This document shows positions 4,847 to 6,591 of a stretch of DNA of 6,591 bases, piece after piece (position 1 is the stretch's first letter; every line of letters begins with the position of its first letter). Below the pieces are notes generated by a model that had not been told where the DNA came from, made no database searches, and saw only the letters and a list, made by a program, of their open reading frames with translations. Source of the DNA: JANXQG01 sp037147235 (GTDB lineage Bacteria > Planctomycetota > Planctomycetia > Pirellulales > Thermoguttaceae); contig JBAWVO010000341.1 in NCBI GenBank assembly GCA_037147235.1, positions 1 to 6,591 of the forward strand, read 5' to 3'. The position numbers and the translations under genes were made by a program.

Positions 4847-5635
4847 ATGCTGACCGTCGAAAGCCTACATGCCGGCTATGGCAACAAGCTCGCCTTGCAA
4901 GACGTTTCGCTCACGGTCGCGCCCGGCGAATTCCTGGGCGTGCTAGGCCCCAACGGCTGCGGCAAGACGACATTGTTGCGAGCCTTATGTGGCACGCTCA
5001 AGCCTCGTCAGGGACGCGTTCGGCTGGACGGTTGCGACCTTCATGCAATCGACAAACGGAGTCTTGCCCGGACGATGGCCTATCTGCCGCAGGACCTGGT
5101 GATCGAGTTGGACTTCACCGTCCGCGAACTGGCCTTGCTGGGCCGCAGCCCGCACCTTTCACGTTTCGTGCGGGAATCGGATGAGGACCGCCGCGTGGCC
5201 GAGCAGGCGATGCAATTGGCCGACGTGTTGCACCTTGCCGACCGGCCGGTCACGGCCCTCAGCGGCGGCGAACGGCAGCGGACGTTGATCGCCATGTGCC
5301 TGGCCCAGCAGCCAAAAATCCTTCTGCTCGACGAGCCGACCAATCATCTCGATCTTTCGCACCAGTTGTCGATTCTCGACCTGATTGCCAAGCTGAATCG
5401 CGTCAGCGGCCTGTCCGTCATTGCCGTGTTTCACGATCTGAATCTGGCCGCCGAGTATTGCGGTCGGCTTGTACTCTTGGAAAGCGGTCGCGTGGCGGAG
5501 ATGGGCACGCCCGCGGAAGTCATTACCGAAGAGGCGATCCGGCGCGTCTATGGGGTACAGGTTGCCGTGCAGCCCAACGGAGTCTCGCAACGGCCGCACG
5601 TAGTTTTGACGGCTGGCGAAGTAACGCGACATTAG
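4847..5635 (+). CDS. btuD: BtuD, cobalamin ABC transporter ATP-binding protein
   Basis: This 262-residue cytoplasmic ATPase should power import through BtuC. All nucleotide-binding motifs are intact: Walker A GPNGCGKT (34-41), Q-loop Gln82 in YLPQD, signature LSGGE (138-142), Walker B ILLLDE (158-163), D-loop HLD (167-169) and H-loop His196 in VFHDLN. The C-terminal part (about 205-262) is typical of the FecE/BtuD/HmuV group. The ATG at 4847 is set by GGGAG at 4837-4841, five bases upstream; the frame is open 147 bases further into btuC, but that extension is out-of-frame btuC sequence and not protein-like. It follows the btuC stop with one base between, so the two should be translationally coupled. 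Substrate identity comes from context, because siderophore ATPases look alike. Confidence 0.95.
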   Translation: MLTVESLHAGYGNKLALQDVSLTVAPGEFLGVLGPNGCGKTTLLRALCGTLKPRQGRVRLDGCDLHAIDKRSLARTMAYLPQDLVIELDFTVRELALLGRSPHLSRFVRESDEDRRVAEQAMQLADVLHLADRPVTALSGGERQRTLIAMCLAQQPKILLLDEPTNHLDLSHQLSILDLIAKLNRVSGLSVIAVFHDLNLAAEYCGRLVLLESGRVAEMGTPAEVITEEAIRRVYGVQVAVQPNGVSQRPHVVLTAGEVTRH

Positions 5636-5669
5636 GACCGGCGCATCAATAAGTGTCGCAAGAAAAGTA

Positions 5670-5695
5670 GCAGGCACACTCCGTGTGCCGTCTGC
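5670..5695. repeat. Hairpin after btuD, dispersed-repeat type
   Basis: GGCACAC (5673-5679) pairs with GTGTGCC (5683-5689) around TCC, and flanking GCA/TGC adds an outer stem with a bulge. It is the first strong hairpin 3' of btuD, so it may end or protect the transcript, but no T-run follows. I associate this palindrome with planctomycete intergenic repeats, from memory. Confidence 0.6.
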
Positions 5696-5778
5696 CCCCG
5701 CTCGGCGAATTCGCAAAACACGACAGTTATTGGTGCTCCGGTCCTTAATGTTCGGGCCAAAGGCCCATAAGTTCGCCT

Positions 5779-5866
5779 GCGCCGTTGGCGTAAGGGGGAC
5801 GCAATGCCGTTGGTGTTGCGGGAATGGATGGGCACGGGGAGGACACAACGCTGTTGGCGTAGGGGG
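5779..5866. repeat. Cluster of three GTT-loop mini-hairpins
   Basis: Three related hairpins with a GTT loop lie in line: CGCC-GTT-GGCG (5780-5790), GCAATGCC-GTT-GGTGTTGC (5801-5819, with two G-T pairs) and ACGCT-GTT-GGCGT (5848-5860). A G-rich stretch follows each. The third, with its flanks (5841-5864), matches 202-225 at 22 of 24 positions. Function is unknown. Confidence 0.65.
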
Positions 5867-5920
5867 ACACTTCGGGTGCCTCCTGGAATCATGCAAAGCC
5901 ATTTAGGAAAATGGTGGTAA

Positions 5921-5948
5921 TTGACACCCAGCAGGAACCGGCTATAGA
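5921..5948 (+). promoter_or_regulatory. Candidate sigma70-type promoter for the FGE-like gene
   Basis: A perfect TTGACA at 5921-5926 is followed by a 16-nt spacer and TATAGA at 5943-5948 (four of six matches to TATAAT). Transcription would start near 5955, giving a leader of about 85 nt before the ATG at 6040. It implies that this gene is transcribed separately from the B12 operon. Confidence 0.55.
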
Positions 5949-6039
5949 CTGGCTGTAGTTCCGCGAGACAATTCTGGCCGCTGGCATTGTGCGTCACGGC
6001 GGCTTCGGGGAACCGTATTGGCAAGAGGAGGTATGGCCC

Positions 6040-6591
6040 ATGTTCCGAAAAGTATCGACAGTCACGTTGGTGGCCCTTGCGGCACTCACAACTTGTGGTG
6101 CAGGCGTCTCGCCTGCATGTGCAGCCGAGACGGCCGCACCACAAAAACCCAAGGAGGCGGGCGGCAACAAGCAGATCGCCGTCGATCTCGGCGGCGGGGT
6201 GAAGTTGACGCTGACGCTCATCCCGGCGGGCGAGTTCAAGATGGGGAGCGGAGAGTCAGCAGAGGCCACGGCGGCGTTCTTCAACAAGACCTACGGCGAG
6301 GATTTCCTAACTGCGGACTTTTTCGAGGACGAACACCCGCAGCATCGGGTTCAGATCACCAAACCGTTCTACCTGGGCACCTACCACGTCACGCGGGGCC
6401 AGTTCCGGCAGTTTGTCACCGACACGGGGTACAAGACGGACGTGGAAAAGGGAGAGAATCCAGGGCCTACGGCCGGGACGCTGATAAGAAGGAGTTTGAC
6501 TTCAACGCGAAGTATTCGTGGCGAAACGCGGGTTTCGAGCAGACCGACGAGCACCCGGTGGTGAACGTAAGCTGGAACGACGCAGTTGCGT
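6040..6591 (+). CDS. Secreted SUMF1/FGE-sulfatase-domain protein, frameshifted and cut by the window edge
   Basis: The product belongs to the formylglycine-generating-enzyme-like family, abundant in planctomycetes. ATG 6040 follows a strong AAGAGGAGG site (6023-6031); an upstream GTG (5989) has no such support. A signal peptide (about 1-28, ending SPACA) precedes the domain: IPAGEFKMGS (61-70), EDEHPQHRVQITKPFYLGTY (96-115) and VTRGQFRQFV (117-126). After ENPG (139-142) the frame loses family resemblance and stops at 6562-6564. From 6465 the next frame reads AYGRDADKKEFDFN, then EQTDEHPVVNVSWNDAVA to the edge, which is clearly the same domain. Adding one G to the GGG at 6463-6465 restores a continuous frame reading ENPGAYGRDADKKEF. 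So this is a one-base deletion, either real (a pseudogene) or a sequencing error. The catalytic C-terminal part lies outside the window, so enzyme versus non-catalytic homologue cannot be decided. Confidence 0.85.
6099..6117. repeat. Palindrome inside the signal-peptide coding region
   Basis: TGCAGGCG (6099-6106) and CGCCTGCA (6110-6117) form a perfect 8-bp stem around TCT. In frame it encodes GAGVSPAC, just before the expected signal peptidase site. The same kind of GCAGGCG-TCT-CGCCTGC palindrome is, in my recollection, a dispersed planctomycete repeat, so this looks like a repeat adopted as coding sequence. Confidence 0.6.

Larger units (their letters stand above)
5636..5920. other. Gene-free stretch after btuD with palindromes
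   Basis: No credible gene is present. Long minus-strand frames cross this region, but they translate the repeats and run antisense to btuD. Besides the repeats listed separately, GGGCC-AAA-GGCCC (5754-5766) forms a 5-bp hairpin. I see no hairpin followed by a T-run, so no standard terminator for the btu operon is evident. The gene-free gap continues to 6039 and includes the promoter candidate at 5921-5948. Confidence 0.7.

Noticed and set aside
5159..5902. Long minus-strand frame antisense to btuD and the following gap (also 5632-6144)
   Set aside because: Part is the antisense of the ABC ATPase and part is translated palindromic repeat.
6440..6470. Programmed -1 frameshifting in the FGE-like gene
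   Set aside because: I see no X XXY YYZ slippery heptamer in the zero frame and no convincing downstream stimulator; a lost base in the G run is simpler.

Overview
The window looks like a piece of a Planctomycetota chromosome, probably of the order Pirellulales. The evidence is a DUF1559 pseudopilin with the H-X9-DG C-terminal motif, a PEP-CTERM surface protein, a formylglycine-generating-enzyme-like protein, GC-rich sequence, and many short dispersed palindromes of the kind that litter planctomycete intergenic DNA. The phylum call is firm; the order is an impression.

Layout. Positions 1-416 hold no gene, only hairpins, a short tandem repeat and one dispersed repeat. A near-consensus sigma70-type promoter (417-445) leads straight into a cobalamin (B12) riboswitch (about 465-689), then a stem-loop (690-715) and a roughly 200-nt leader. 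Five same-strand genes follow: a DUF1559 prepilin-like protein (915-1766), a DUF4465 protein with signal peptide and PEP-CTERM anchor (1820-2629), the cobalamin-binding lipoprotein BtuF (2706-3590), the permease BtuC (3862-4845) and the ATPase BtuD (4847-5635). The btuF-btuC gap (271 bp) is almost entirely palindromic repeat. A 404-bp repeat-rich gap follows btuD, with a separate promoter candidate (5921-5948). The last gene (6040 to the window edge) is a secreted SUMF1/FGE-sulfatase-domain protein whose frame is broken by an apparent one-base loss near 6463-6465.

How it fits together. BtuF, BtuC and BtuD make a complete inner-membrane cobalamin ABC importer, and the riboswitch should lower its expression when B12 is plentiful. 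The unusual part is what sits between riboswitch and importer: a pseudopilin and a cell-surface DUF4465 protein, with no TonB-dependent BtuB receptor in the window. I read this as a candidate planctomycete cobamide-capture system in which surface proteins do the outer step. That reading is inference; the gene order, riboswitch and motifs are visible in the sequence. No DUF1559 or PEP-CTERM function in B12 uptake is shown by the sequence alone.
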